Positions 14,441 through 27,002 are shown, counted from the stretch's first letter. The stretch is DNA of 64,000 nt from Leuctra nigra (GCA_934045905.1 OW203761.1:33468964-33532963), one strand, 5' to 3'. Numbers and translations are program-made. Notes: generated by a model not told the origin, from the letters alone.

Positions 14441-14462
14441 ACCCCCCCCCCCCCCCCCCCCT
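14441..14462. repeat. Poly-C tract
   Basis: About 20 consecutive C residues a short way left of a Helitron-like element. It explains the spurious glycine/proline-rich frames across 14354-14809. Confidence 0.9.
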
Positions 14463-14611
14463 CCGTCCCTTCGCGCGAATATCAAATCAATCTGGAATGT
14501 ATTTATATTCACAACATTTAGCTTAAAACAAAAATACTTCATTTTAGTATATTTACAACCCCAATGGTAATATTTTGGTAATATTGTTTTTAGTAATATT
14601 TTAGTAGATAA

Positions 14612-15466
14612 TTGAGCGAGCGAAGCGAGCGTCTCCTTTTGGCTCATTTGGCACGGACATCTGTTTTTTTGTTTTTTGTTTTTTTTTCTGCTAGGAAGGG
14701 TATGCAGGTCACAGTTTTTCTTCGATCGAGCTGAAATTTTGCACACGTGTACGGACCATTTCTGGCCGTTGCAGGCCATATTTTTTTTGAAATCCACTGA
14801 TTGGTTCAAATTTAAAAAATATTATCTTTCGATTGGTTAGTATGATCAAATTGAAATTTTGACAATTCATTACCACTAACATTTTACCCAATCATACAAA
14901 GTTTCAGCCAAATCCTCCCATTGGTTAAAATTTAAAACCATCTTTACTGTGATTTTGGAAATTTAAACTAGAACCGTTTGACCGATCAATTAAAACTTTG
15001 CATGGTCATTGGGACCAACATTATCTGTGTTTTTGACAATTTTCAGACACATCTGTGTTTAAATTCAAAAGTTATTGACATTTTACGGACATTTTGCTTG
15101 TTGCTATGGATCACGGCAACATTGACGCCTCAGTTGCAATGTTCCAAGGTAGTTAGAACAGAAACTTTCAAACGCATAATTATGACACTTATAATCAACA
15201 GATTGATCTGATATTGTGTACACACACTTATCACTTATATCATATGAGTGGTCCCAGGTATATTTTTGGAACAAGATCCTGTGATTTTTAAAAATTAACA
15301 AGGAACCATTCAATCATAAAGGTTCAATCGATCAACTTAAAATTTTGTATGGTTATTGGGACCAATATTTTTGGAATTTTTGAAGATTTTCATACAAGAT
15401 TTTGGTTTGAGGTGTTGCGCGTATCCGTGCTCGCTCCTCAACGCGTTACTCATAGCGTTTTCCTAG
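14612..15466 (+). mobile_element. Helitron-like non-autonomous element, family A, complete copy
   Basis: The 5' end begins TTGAGCGAGCGAAGCGAGCG directly after an A. The 3' end is AACGC-loop-GCGTT (15440-15459) followed by TTCCTAG and then a T in the flank. A CTRR-type end preceded by a hairpin, with insertion between A and T and no target duplication, is the Helitron signature. No Rep/helicase coding region is present; the interior has reiterated blocks around CAAAATTTCAGCTCGATCGA-type motifs. Copies at 26085-26894 and 27291-29036 are the same element on the other strand with matching interiors. The 151-codon minus-strand frame here is a chance frame through the poly-G tract. Confidence 0.72.
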
Positions 15467-18400
15467 TATTGTATTGAGAGAAGCTACGCCATCAGACCAG
15501 CCACCCCACAAAACACGCACAATACTGCATCAACGTACAGTTGAAGAACAATTAGTTCTATTGCAACGTTTGGCAACTAAAAAAACTACATAGGTACACA
15601 TTTGTATATTTACAACCCAAATAATAAATATTATATTGGGTACAGTATAATATCAATATTATTGGCGGTGCAGGCGTTAATTTGACATCCCACTTTCAAA
15701 ATTGAATATCTTTGAAGAGTTGTGGTGCTAAATTTTAAAATGATGGTGACAAATGATGCATAATTGGCGCAATATTCCTGCGTTATCAGATCAAAAAATA
15801 TCGACATTGTGGGGAGGGGGGGGGGGGGACTTTACATACCCTATAAGCGTCAATATCATCCATTCGTTCAAATCGCCCATATCATTCTGCATTTGCACAG
15901 CGTAACCTAACTATAACTATAATCACAAAGATAAATAACTAAAGAGAGCCTAAATGTAACTTTAATATGAGAGTTTTCAGAAATGATTAAATTTTCATTG
16001 CAATTGTAAAAATACAATTGTTTTGTTTTGCAGTCCTTGATAACAAATTAAGTGAAACTAATAATTGTGACAATCATGACTTGTTTAGTCCAAAACGCCG
16101 GATGACATACATGCAACCAAAACTATACAAACAACACTAATGTATCATAATGATGCTAAACTAAAACTATATGTTTATTATACAATTTAGTTATAAAATA
16201 ACATGTCATTTCACGGGAGCTCCTTATAACAAATCACATTAATATCATTCATTATACATTATATTTCCTGGGAAAAGTTCACTCAATTTAACAGATAGAC
16301 GCATGCCCACTGGTATATAGATATATAATACCTTGAAATACCGCCATCTGGCCATGCATGTCCTGTTAAACTTCTAATGATACTCCTTTGGATACTTTAT
16401 TTGCGTTATGGCCCTGCATAATGTACGCTCCCGCGACCATCCTTTGTGGTGGTTTTACTTAATTATTGATATTAATTTCGAGCACAACTGGTGGAGTCTC
16501 TCATAGAATTTGTGACTAAATTATATGATAGATGGCAAGCAGGCGGATGTAGTTGGCTGTCGAGGACTCGAAACAAAACAGTTTGGACGCCCACCGCCAT
16601 TATCTCCGACCAAATGCAAACACAGAAACTCTTTGTGGACCGATTTTTCCCGGCGTAACATTTGTTCTTCGGAAACTATAGCCTTAATTGGACATTAGCT
16701 GAGCGTTCAAAGCTTCCATCGAGAAACAGAATGTTATTGAAATTTAATTTATTATGTATAAAACGTAATCAGTCATTAGATAAGCTAAAACAATTTAACA
16801 AACATGTATCTAAAATGTAATCAGTCTTCTTTTAGTTTAAAAATATTTGACTCTTTGACATTTGACATCGATATAGGTATTTGAAAACTTTTGTCAGTAG
16901 TCTTAACAATTTTCTTAAAAACAACATGAACTAACCATTTTGTTTATTCAATACATGTACAGAGATAAGTGCTACAAATTTTGCTAATTAGCATATTCAA
17001 AACAAGCCGCGAATATATAGAGATCATTTCGAGCTACTTTTTATTTTCGCTTGCATCTAAATCAAGGTGAGGTATAATGGGCAAGGTCTTTCATTATAGC
17101 GTCATGGAAAAGAAACTCTATAGAATATCACTAATGACACAGATAACTGTGGTAATTTCGCTTTATAAATACCCGCATCTCTGACACCAAACAAATCAGA
17201 ACAATTATTGATCATGTGGGATTCAAGAATAACAAAATGGCATTATAGATTCTCTCAACTGCATGCAGTTGCCAGTGCAATGAAGAATTGTCTTGCACTA
17301 GAGTATACTTCTTCTTTACCAATCACAGACTACAAACAAAATAGAATAAAAGAATCAAACATCATAATATAAATATTTAAAACAAACGTCATTGACTTAG
17401 GTTGTAAAACCATCGTACAAATCACGATATGAGCATTGATTGATAACATGTATCTGATTTTAAGGACTTGATATCTCAAACTCATTCAGTCTCATTTTGT
17501 TCCTTTTTTATATTTGTTCCATTGATTGTTTCATATTCCTAAACAGGATCCACAGAGAGAAATTACAGACAGCTGTTTTATTTTATTTTATTCAGAAAAT
17601 ACACACAAGCGGGAAATCATTTCCTAACAAGTGATTTGGGGACATTCAGTTCGTATTGATGTCAGTACACATCCTCAAAGTGTCACACGACTCTAATCAA
17701 CAAGGCTTGTTTTCAGTTCTCATCACAATTCAGTTCCCATGACCAATCTTGATCAGTGACGTATGATGATCGTCAACCGACACTGAATACATTAATACAG
17801 CCATTTAGCAGCATCGACGTCCCCGCATTCCCTCGAGTGAAGTGAGGTGGAGTGATGAGAGCAAGGGGTTGTGAGTTCACCCCATCCCCTGTTGACACAA
17901 TCCGCCATAGAACAATCTCATTGTCCCCCGCCTTTCAACTCGGGTGGAAATTGTTTCCAGAAGGATGAGCTTCATTGAAGTTGGACGTGTGATCGGCTAA
18001 TTTCAAAATGTCTAAATAGCTTGATCACGTGGCTTGCTGTAAGCCATGGTAATGACGAGACATCCAGGGAGATGAATAACAATTTGCTAGAGATTACACA
18101 TTTCAATGAACAATAATGTTGTGTGAAATAAAAAACGAGGAGCTCGATTGTCTCATGACAATAAGGCGTAGAATGAAACTATGATAAATTACAAAAACAC
18201 AGGTGAATCGAAGTATATACTTTTGTTACTTTCCAATACTTTTCAGTAAGTTGATATCCAAGTAGCCCCACAGTGTCAACAAAATACATTCATTTTTACG
18301 TCATCAATAATTTTGAAGTTGACTTATGAAGTCCCAATGTGAAGTTACCAATTCAGAAATAATCTGGTAGTTATGATTTAAAAAAAATATGCACATGCAA

Positions 18401-20029
18401 TTTGTTTCTTGTGTTTCCCTTCCTTTCTACATGAGTAAGAGAAAATATACACACAAATATGCTCCATTGATTGGGCTAAATTGAAGTTGTCGTTAGTTGA
18501 AGTAAAGGCAAAATGCTCAATTTTTGGGTTAACCTCACTTGGAAGTGGAGTTCTGGCAAAAGAAATTGAGCATTTTGTGTAGATTATGTTCCCCTTCATT
18601 CGTAGTACCTCTACAATAGCAATAGTACCTTCTGACAAATAGACAACTAAAACCAAACAGTTTGAGAAATTTAAACAAAATCTAGCCAGAAATTGTCTGC
18701 ATTGGACTTTTTTTTAATTGATATTCTTCGCCTCGGAAAGTTCATGAACAATTGGCATTCAATTAGTACCTGTTCTAAATTAGTGACCTCTAACTACTGA
18801 GATAACTTACGTAACTAGTACCTAATGTACTTACTTACTGATAGATAGATACATAACAGTTGATACTGTTTGTAACTCAATGGTTTGACGACAAAATAAT
18901 AATACACAATTTATTGCAATTTATCGAACCATTCAAAATGAATGCACACAAATATGAGTAGGTACCTACGTTTTATTATGAATTAAATTACCTTTAGTTC
19001 ACGTTTGATCAAACATTAAACAACATGAATCGAGAGAGTGACAGAAAATAAAATAAAGAAGGAGAAAATATACCTTGATATGCAAATTCAAAACGTTTAC
19101 CTCTCTACGTATCCACTTTGCATATAAAACATATTCTATGCATCGTGACCTATTCTAAAGGTATCGTGCCTCAAGTACAAACATATTTTTATATAAAACA
19201 GTCACGCCTTCTCTTGATCCCGATTGGTGGAATGAAAACCACTCCTACATCCTGCTCTGATGACCATTAGGCCAGGTGGATTCAGGCTCATACCTCGAAA
19301 AATTTAGAATATTATTTTTAATTAGGAATTATCCAGGAATTAATGTTTTAAGTCCTTGTAATTGAGTGAAGAGTACAGAGATTCATATCTCCAAAACAAC
19401 TTCATTTCTAGCCATGTTGATCAGTTTATTGCTCACCAATTCGAGTTGTGGTGCCTCATTTTGTTAAACATTGATCCATACTTATTATAAATTGCTGATA
19501 AAGCGATTAAAGTATTTTCGGAGAAGAATCATCGTTATAATGAACATTAAATTTAGGAAGATATAATAAAATGTATCATTTCTAGCGCCGAGTTGCCACT
19601 GTTGCGGTCGTCCAAATATCCCAGGTTCGACGTCAGGAGATGCCTATACTGATTATGGTTTAACGTGATATTGCAAATTCTGGCATGTGTTCATGCCAGA
19701 ACCATGTGTTCAACCATGGATTTTTTCGTTAAATTCGTTAAAATTCACTCATCATTCACTACACACTATATTTTTACTTTTCTCTTTGGAGAAAAACTGT
19801 TATTACTAAGTAAAACAATAAAACTATATTTAGGAAGACACAGGAAATTATACAGGGTATGTGATGCAACATTATACGTAGCCTTATATAGGGAATGACA
19901 CATTGTAATAGGGAATATTAGGTACTAGGTATATTTTTTTCAATCAATATGTAAATAAACAATACGTACGTCAATTCAACGAATAATGATTAAACTTTCT
20001 GTAACGTTTATTCAAATATCCCACCTTTC
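15467..20029. other. Intergenic, no supported feature
   Basis: Contains a G-rich run at about 15811-15829. Around 18507-18580 a 14-bp perfect stem (AAAATGCTCAATTT / AAATTGAGCATTTT) forms with a ~45-base loop. A 9-bp perfect hairpin (TCTGGCATG/CATGCCAGA) lies at 19679-19700. No gene supported. Confidence 0.45.
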
Positions 20030-20370
20030 TGCAAAGGGGTGGTGCAGCAAGTACAAGGTGACCAGAGGCGGGGTCCTGGGGGCGGCTGGGGGACACGGGG
20101 GAGGACAGGGCACGCGATGCATCCCCCCCCCCCCCTCTGAATCTTACAACCGACATAATCTTCGATCTCGAACCCAACAATGATTCGGTTATGTTATGAC
20201 ACAGCCTCCACGAGATGCGAGCATGTGACATGTCTCTGGACCACACCTACTCATCAGCCCAGCACGAGCCGGGATGTCGGCAGGGGGGCTCCATCTGGCG
20301 GCCCCCCAGTGGGGGCAAGGGTGCTAGGGCAGAGGGCAGCACCAACCACTCCCACACTCTCATGATCATA
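20030..20370. other. GC-rich island of unknown nature
   Basis: This stretch is sharply more GC-rich than its surroundings, with a G-rich block at 20075-20110, a C run at 20122-20134 and a second GC-rich block at 20270-20345. Short frames exist on both strands, but they are low-complexity Gly/Pro/Ala/Arg-rich products of the composition. It may be an inserted repeat. Confidence 0.4.
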
Positions 20371-20794
20371 CCCAGCATTGTTCACCACTGACAGCCTGCT
20401 TTAGAAAACGAGCCAAAAAAACTACCAGACCTATATTTTTACCTCTTTAGCAAACTGAAAATCCTTCCGCCCAAAAAATCCTTTGAAATTTTTGACACCA
20501 GCGTGGCTTAAACGGTGTCCCTCTTTTGTCGCAGAAACTGTATGCGAATCGATTAGACGGTTTTTGATGTGTGCCAAGTTGTAATTTGTAGCCCGATGGG
20601 GTACTTTACCGGAAGTAAAAGGGGTTTTAGTGGCCGGTGTGGAACAGAGAACCGGAAGTAAGTTGTAGAATTACGACTTGTGATTGTGAGAGGGAAATTC
20701 GAGACTGAGATTACGACACAGCGAGGGGTCGATTATTAGATACTTTCACTCACAAGTTCGAATTCAATATATTTGTACTGTGCTTCCAGATACT

Positions 20795-20823
20795 GGCGCG
20801 GCCTGTACTTGGATGGGTGACCG
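20795..20823 (+). repeat. 5S rRNA-like fragment (internal promoter region)
   Basis: GGCGCGG, three bases, GTACTTGGATGGG and TGACCG match the order and spacing of the conserved 3' third of eukaryotic 5S rRNA, which includes the box C control element. The rest of 5S rRNA is not recognisable on either side. It is therefore a fragment, a 5S-derived SINE piece or a coincidence, not a gene. Confidence 0.4.
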
Positions 20824-20829
20824 TACAAG

Positions 20830-23782
20830 TCTGGTCAGTTGCTCCCGTGGGCCAGGTAGACTGGGTTGGTGGGTGATTATTGGGGGGACGAACCTCGCTC
20901 CTCGTATTATCAGTCTTCAGAGGGCGCGGGTTGCACAGACCAGTGCAAGTGCAACATCCTGAACAGTGATCCTAGTTTGATAGGACCACTTATTGTCAGC
21001 ATTCAGCAATGGTGGAAATCGTCAACCAAACTGTTTACGTGGACAATTAATATGGAGAATTTGTCTATTAGTTTTAAAAAAAATCTATATTTTAAGTAGA
21101 ACTAATTGACGTATTCAGTACGTCGAATTGGTAATATTTTGCACTGGTGGGGAGAACCAGGTGACCTGATGACCCGCTATTACAATGTTAGTTTCCAAGA
21201 AGCTGCTGGACCAAACTGATGGTGTGACGTCTCATCATCTAGTCCTCGCCGTCTCCCATCTCTCATCTCCAAAACACTTTAATAACGAGTTGATCTGTTT
21301 TTATCAGAGTTTTTCATCTTGTTATATCCTCGAAACCTACACGGAAGATGAGTTGGCTCCCAAATGACATTTTGATGGCTACCTTTATCTCGCAATTAAA
21401 CGGCTTCGAATAAAACTACGGGAGTCTTCACCAGTCTTTTGGGTAAAAAGTCGATTCTGAGAAACATGCTTTAGTATAAAGTATGAGAGTAATCTTCATT
21501 AAACTTTTATACCTACTACATTTAACTTATAAAGAAATGGGGAAAAAATTAGGAAAGCAATTCCATTAATACTCTGACTTGTGGATGGATGATTTGACAA
21601 CATGATGGCTGACAGATGAACGAGACGAGGTATATTTTACAGATATTTGAAGCTCTGCTGCAGTTATTCCAATTTTGCATACAATATTAAAAGTTGAAGT
21701 AACGATTAATTATTTCTTTCACGATGTGCACAATTTTATAAATTGTAATATTGCATGTGAACATTCTGGATAATACCTATAATAGTAAAGTAAGGTGGGA
21801 AGGAGGAGTTCGTGGCTTATTAGTAGAAGACCAGCTCAACATTTGCCTCTCGATTCACGGAAAAACAACATCTCAGTGAGAAAGCGGCCGCGTGAATCGA
21901 ATTTGTCCAAATATACCTAATCAAATTTAATGATCAATAATATCTATAAGCTTTTGAGGAAAAGTGTAAGTCATAGATGGCATTATATACAGCGTGTTTA
22001 CAATTACAAGAACGTTGCTGGACGAAATGATAAAGAATGTGATTTCCTACGACTATGAGGTTTGAAGTTTGCGACGTGAGAACGAAGTGAACGGGCCTCA
22101 CAGAATCTGCAGACTTCTACCAGTGTTCAATTATTTGGAGCAACCTAAGTCAATGAGCATCTCATACAAGACAAGACAGTACTTGAAGATTTACAACTTC
22201 ACGGGCTAATCGTCGTCGTGGTCGTCACCGGACACATGCGGGGTCGGCATTGACGCGGTCCTGGTTCCACTGGACACACGCGGGGCGGCATTCAGCGACA
22301 ACGCGTTGCAGGACTTTGTCGGCTGGGGCGGCGTTCATAAACGAGGCGGCCGACTTTGAGTCAACTTGTGAAACTGATACCTCCCTTAGTGCCTGCTTTC
22401 ATCGGACACTGGACATCCTTGGGACCACACATTGAGCCCAAAACTCAAGGCAGGGGCCAAAAACCCACCGCATGGTTACAATAATGACCATCCTGCCATT
22501 TTGAAACAATAACGCCACTGAATTAAAGCTTAGGACACATACTCTCGTTTCATCTTTAAATTTTGTATTTCCGTTCTTGTTTTAGCGTCACGATTGATGA
22601 TCAAAGATACCTACAAAGTACAAAACCTTGTATTATCTTAAATATTATGTTATCAGTTTTATTTTTTATTATTATATGCTATTAGTTAATAAATTAAGTT
22701 ATTATGTGAATCTATTCGTTCTTCCCCGTGTATTGTAACAAAAAGCAGTTCAATAGAAAAATAAATACCTACTTTCATAACATACACGTCGCTAGCCTTT
22801 ACAGCATGAGCGTTGCCAATGAAATTTTAATTTTTAATGATATTTATGAAAAATCAATGGTATAAGTACTTGCGCAATATTTCGTTCTCCACACGAAATG
22901 TCAGTTTGTGCTTCCCAGCGCCTGATCGACCAATAAGTACTTATTTGAAAAGTAAGAAAAGTTTGAAAAGTTTGAATTAGTTTAAAAGTAATGTCATAAA
23001 ATTAATTTGTATATAGAATTTTTTTTGGTGGTCAAAAGATTGTCCGTAGACATGATTCTCAAGAAAATTAAAATCTTCCATACCGATTTATTTGGATTTG
23101 GATCATAATTATAAATTTCGTCATCATGCAGAACTCGCTTATTCACAGATTTCATGAATTGAAATGCTCAGATTTGGAATTGCTTGGTCATAATTTTCTT
23201 TCTACAATCCTTTATGATTTATGAATGGAAAGTTGATAAAGAGAGAGCCACGCGTTCTTCTAGAGTTTATCAAAACGAACAAAAACATCGTGAAAAACGC
23301 GACCCACGTATAGAACATGTCATCCATTTCTTCCATCTGAATGAATAAAATACTCGTCTGAGGGAAACTTACATGGCCATATCTCATTCATAAATTCAAC
23401 CTCTCTTTTATCATATTTGATAGAAGTGTTTTCATTTGTTTGGTGGTCCAGGACGTCTCCTACAGGACTCGGAGTCCTCGATCACAGAGGGGCGTCCTGG
23501 GGGGTCAGCATATAGATCAAGTGCAGGAAAAGGGCTATTCATAAGTCATAAATGCAAGACCAGTGACTTTATTCTCTTCCCTGACATGGTTCCAATGTGG
23601 TAAATCATCGGGCTTCTTGTTGTTTGATCATTGTATTTATATTTATTTATTCATTTAAGGTAATATATCCGCTTACTTGAAATTCATTGCTGTTTTCGTT
23701 ACGATTCAGGATAAAAATACGACCATATCCTTCTATTTTCAAAAGTAAAGAAGGGCGAGTTCGGTCTATATTTTATCGGAGG
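20830..23782. other. Intergenic, no supported gene
   Basis: A GC-richer patch at 22205-22340 holds two similar ~25-bp blocks (GGACACATGCGGGGTCGGCA and GGACACACGCGGGGCGGCAT) and a 61-codon frame with no recognisable domain. A 10-bp inverted pair TCGATTCACG/CGTGAATCGA lies at about 21852-21900. Otherwise AT-rich. Confidence 0.4.
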
Positions 23783-24258
23783 CATTTTGTTGTATTGCAA
23801 ATTATTTTTCAGTATTTGACTTTCAACATCCCTTTAGGCGATACGAGTGGAGGTGCCACGTGTTTCGTTGTGCCACAGACGTTCACTTGAACGAAATTAC
23901 TTACTGCGAAATGAAACCGACAATTTTAGGTGTAATAATACTTTACGTACTTATTTAAAAGTATATGAGGGTGTTTTATTATACCGGGTGGCCCAAGAAA
24001 ACGAATTTTGTTGAGAAAGTAATTTTGTTGCATTGCAAATTATTTTTGAATATTTGGCTTTCAACATCCCTTTAGGCGATACGAGTGGAGGTGCAACGTG
24101 TTTTGTTTTGCCACAGACGTTTGCTTGTACTTACTCTATGCTTGTAGTTGTACGTCATACGAAATTACTTACTGCGAAATGAAACCGCCAATTTTAGGTG
24201 TAATAATACTTTACGTATTTATTCAAAAATATATGAGGGTGTTTTAATATACCGGGTG
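23783..24258. repeat. Direct duplication of ~210-235 bp
   Basis: Unit 1 (23783-23990) and unit 2 (24022-24258) are clearly homologous from ATTTTGTTG.ATTGCAAATT to ATACCGGGTG. Unit 2 carries about 27 extra bases near 24133-24157. The copies differ by scattered substitutions, so the duplication is not recent. Frames at 23687-23890 and 24148-24348 are spurious. Confidence 0.85.
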
Positions 24259-24278
24259 CAAACTGGGGGTATATATAG

Positions 24279-24909
24279 GCGAGCCATCGTTGTGATAAAA
24301 CTACTGCACATCGGGCTGAAAATTGCACTGCAATTATACAAAACATAAAGGTATGATATGTGAACGTTTTAACACCATACTTTTATAGGAAAAAAGTTAC
24401 AGCTGTTCGAATTTGGATGTCGAAAAATCGACGGAGCTCAAAAATTACGCGTCAAGAAATATTCAATGTTTACTCAAAACTATACTGAAAAATCAGAATG
24501 CAAAAGTGGTAATTAATTTCTCAAGTTTCATTTCACATTTTTAGAAGTGAAATTATCTCCCGTATCTTCTGTTTTTACGTTCAACTTCAAGGTACCATAA
24601 CTTTCGTTCCACTGATAGAATGTATTTAAATTTGTACACAATGGATAGGTATAGTCATATATTTTGAATAACATTTGAAATAGTCAGGTATATCATCAGT
24701 ATAGTTTCGAAAAAAAGGTGTCCTGGCGTTTGAATATTTTCTGGACCGCGTGCTAAACGATTTTTCGATAACCAAATACGAAAAGCGTAACATTTTTCAT
24801 ACGAAAGTAATAATTTTGAAACGTTCACACATCGAACCTTGTTATTTGTTATGACATGTGAAATTTTCAGCCAAATTTCTGCAGTAGTTTTAGCACAGCG
24901 GTGTCTCGC
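24279..24909. mobile_element. Large imperfect palindrome / foldback element (~630 bp)
   Basis: The left arm from 24279 (GCGAGCCATCG, then GATAAAACTACTGCA) is inverted-complementary to the right arm ending at 24909 (TGCAGTAGTTTTAGCAC, then TCTCGC). Matching blocks continue inwards: GTGAACGTTTT with AAACGTTCACAC, GTCGAAAAATCG with CGATTTTTCGATAAC, AATATTCA with TGAATATT, and CAAAACTATACTGA with TCAGTATAGTTTCG. Each arm is about 200 bp and the centre ~200 bp. No protein frame. It follows the duplication at 23783-24258 almost directly. Confidence 0.75.
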
Positions 24910-25320
24910 TCATTGGACTTTTTTGCATTAGTATCTTAGTCATTTTTAGATATCAAATTAATAAATGACAACGTTGAGTAAGAACTTGTTGACTAAAACT
25001 TTTGGCGAAATTATAAAAAGTGCTAAAATTTTCGATGAATCTCTTATGGGATGGGACAATCATTCTTCAGTATAACAGCTCTATTCTCTATCTCTAATGG
25101 GACTTCACGGGACAATTGACTAAAACAATACAAAATTATATCAAATGCACACGAAATAAATGAGATAGTATTTCACTAGATCAAAACTGCATAATTAAAC
25201 TGATAGTTGAACCAATCACGATCTTTGTCATCCAATTCCAAATAATTATTCCGTTTATTCGAACACGAGTAGCGGAGGCAAAACACATCGTTACATTTAA
25301 TTGAGTCAACAGAAACAGTC
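24910..25320. other. Intergenic, no supported feature
   Basis: AT-rich sequence with no open frame, RNA or repeat that I can support. Confidence 0.5.
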
Positions 25321-25429
25321 GAGGTTCTATGCGATGATGATTGCTCTCCGAACTCACATGCCTTCTAACGAGAACTAATTGATAGCTTCAGAACCCAACT
25401 CCTCTTCGTAATGAGGTAATTCTAGTTTC

Positions 25430-25560
25430 CAGGGGTAGTTTCATGCATTTCGCGGGCGCTCTGTAACGAGAGGCTGTAACGCGAATACGCTTTGATCTCG
25501 CGCAATGACGTCACAGGGTCACGTGACACTGACGAGGTAATGAGAGACTCTCGACGCGTT
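25430..25560. promoter_or_regulatory. CpG-richer candidate promoter with CRE and CLEAR/E-box palindromes
   Basis: TGACGTCA at 25506-25513 is a perfect CRE. GTCACGTGAC at 25518-25527 is a perfect palindrome identical to the CLEAR/M-box-type bHLH-Zip consensus. They lie 4 bp apart in a CpG-dense stretch (TTTCGCGGGCGC, GCGAATACGC, CTCGCGCAATG). This is a promoter-like composition within AT-rich DNA. No transcript start can be placed. Confidence 0.4.
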
Positions 25561-25739
25561 TGGCAATCAACTCAAAGGAATTGGATAAGATCGTTTGAAT
25601 AGTTAGAGATGGTTTGTTGTGGAGGGAATTAAGCATGAACTTTGTGAATATGGAGAATAACTTTGTCTTCTGCACTATTGTGTTGGAGGTTAAACTACGA
25701 GTAATGTTGATTGTTGATTAGTGAGTTGATTAGAGAAAT

Positions 25740-25973
25740 TTGACGATTAGAGATATCGTCAACAAAACCGTCACCACTGCCAATTCATTACAAGATGGTT
25801 CCGAAAACGTCCACAATATCATTAGAGATTTATTTGGAAATAATTTGAAATCGGGTCATAGAACTGAAAATCCGTCAAATTTGGTTACGCCTCCCAAGAG
25901 CCCAAGCGAGATGTCGTTGACTGCATATCAAATTGCAGATTTCCTAACTCGTGGCTGTGCTCATCTTTGAATT
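25740..25973 (+). CDS. Hypothetical open frame or terminal exon, unidentified
   Basis: An open frame of 77 codons following a TAG at 25731 and ending TGA at 25971-25973. Its composition looks protein-like: no low complexity, mixed Asp/Asn/Thr/Ser, a PPKSP proline stretch at about residues 51-55, and a hydrophobic/polar C-terminus ending in TRGCAHL. The listed start is TTG and there is no in-frame ATG near the 5' end, so if real it is a 3' exon or a non-coding frame. It lies about 210 bp downstream of the CRE/CLEAR-containing stretch on the same side. An in-frame 28-codon ATG frame at 25635 ends 20 bases before it. I do not recognise the family. Confidence 0.22.
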
Positions 25974-26084
25974 ATTTAAATACCTAATAAAACAAATTTA
26001 ACTTTCAGAAAGTTTGTTCTTATTGACCGAACTTAAATTTATATCACGGTATAAACAAAATTTTATTTTTAATGAATATTATAA

Positions 26085-26894
26085 CTAGGAAAACGCTCAG
26101 TGTAAAGCGTTGATGAGCGAGCACGGGTACGTACAAATTCTCGAACCGGAAATGCATACAGAACGCACATAAAACATATACATCCATATTGAATTGAAAA
26201 GGGATCCACTCAGTCAACATAAATGTGTCTGCTTTTCATTGAAACGTGAAAATAGCATCTAAACACTGTGGTTCCTAAAGCAAATCACTAATCAGATCCA
26301 TGCGGCAGTGGAAAAACAGTTATTTCGATACTTCATCTCTGACAGCTATTAAAAATGTAAATAAGTGCATACCTTCTTAGCTGATAGGGCTGAAAATGTG
26401 TAAAATAAGAGACATTGTTGGTCTTAATGACCATGCAAAATATGAGTTTGATCAGTATTATCGAAGACCATTTTCATTTTTCAACCTAACAGGAGATATT
26501 TTTTTACATTTTAACCAATGAATGGTTTTCAAAAAAATTTGGGCCTGCAAACAGAAAAGGTTGTCTCTACATGTGTGCAAAATTTTAGCTCGATCGAAGA
26601 AAAACTCTGACCTGTATAGCCAAAATATGAGTATTATCAGATTTATCGAAGACCATTTTTATTTTTTAACCTATCAGGAGATGTTTATTTAAATTTTATC
26701 CAATGAATGGATTTCAAAAAAATTTGCGTCTGCACACAGAAAAGATTGTCTCTACATGTGTGCAAAATTTCAGATCGATCGATGAAACGGTGCAAAATCT
26801 ATTGCTCCAGATAGCAGCCAAAAAAAATAAAAAATAAAAAAACAGAGGTCCGTGTCAAAAGAGTCAAAAGGAGACGCTCGCTTCGCTCGCTCAA
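26085..26894 (-). mobile_element. Helitron-like element, family A, complete copy
   Basis: Read on the minus strand it starts TTGAGCGAGCGAAGCGAGCG after an A and ends AACGC..GCGTT..CCTAG before a T. The interior contains two direct blocks (about 26435-26600 and 26625-26775) that share GTCTCTACATGTGTGCAAAA and a CGATCGA-containing motif. No coding region. Paired with 14612-15466 as the best evidence for family ends. Confidence 0.72.
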
Positions 26895-27002
26895 TAAGCG
26901 TACCTTTTATAACATGTGCTTCGTAATTGTACAACGTTAGTTCACAGTTCATATTACGCATGTCTGGAAATGCTCACGAGCTACAAATAATTGTGTCATG
27001 CA
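26895..27002. other. Short spacer between mobile elements
   Basis: Unique-looking AT-rich DNA separating the family A copy from the family B fragment. Confidence 0.4.

Noticed and set aside
14354..14809. 151-codon minus-strand open frame, the longest in the window
   Set aside because: It reads through a poly-G tract and into the 5' end of a Helitron-like repeat, has low-complexity Gly and Lys runs, and resembles no protein family.
22250..22435. GC-rich 61-codon frame as a possible exon
   Set aside because: Composition is raised by two similar GC-rich blocks; no domain, no convincing splice sites.
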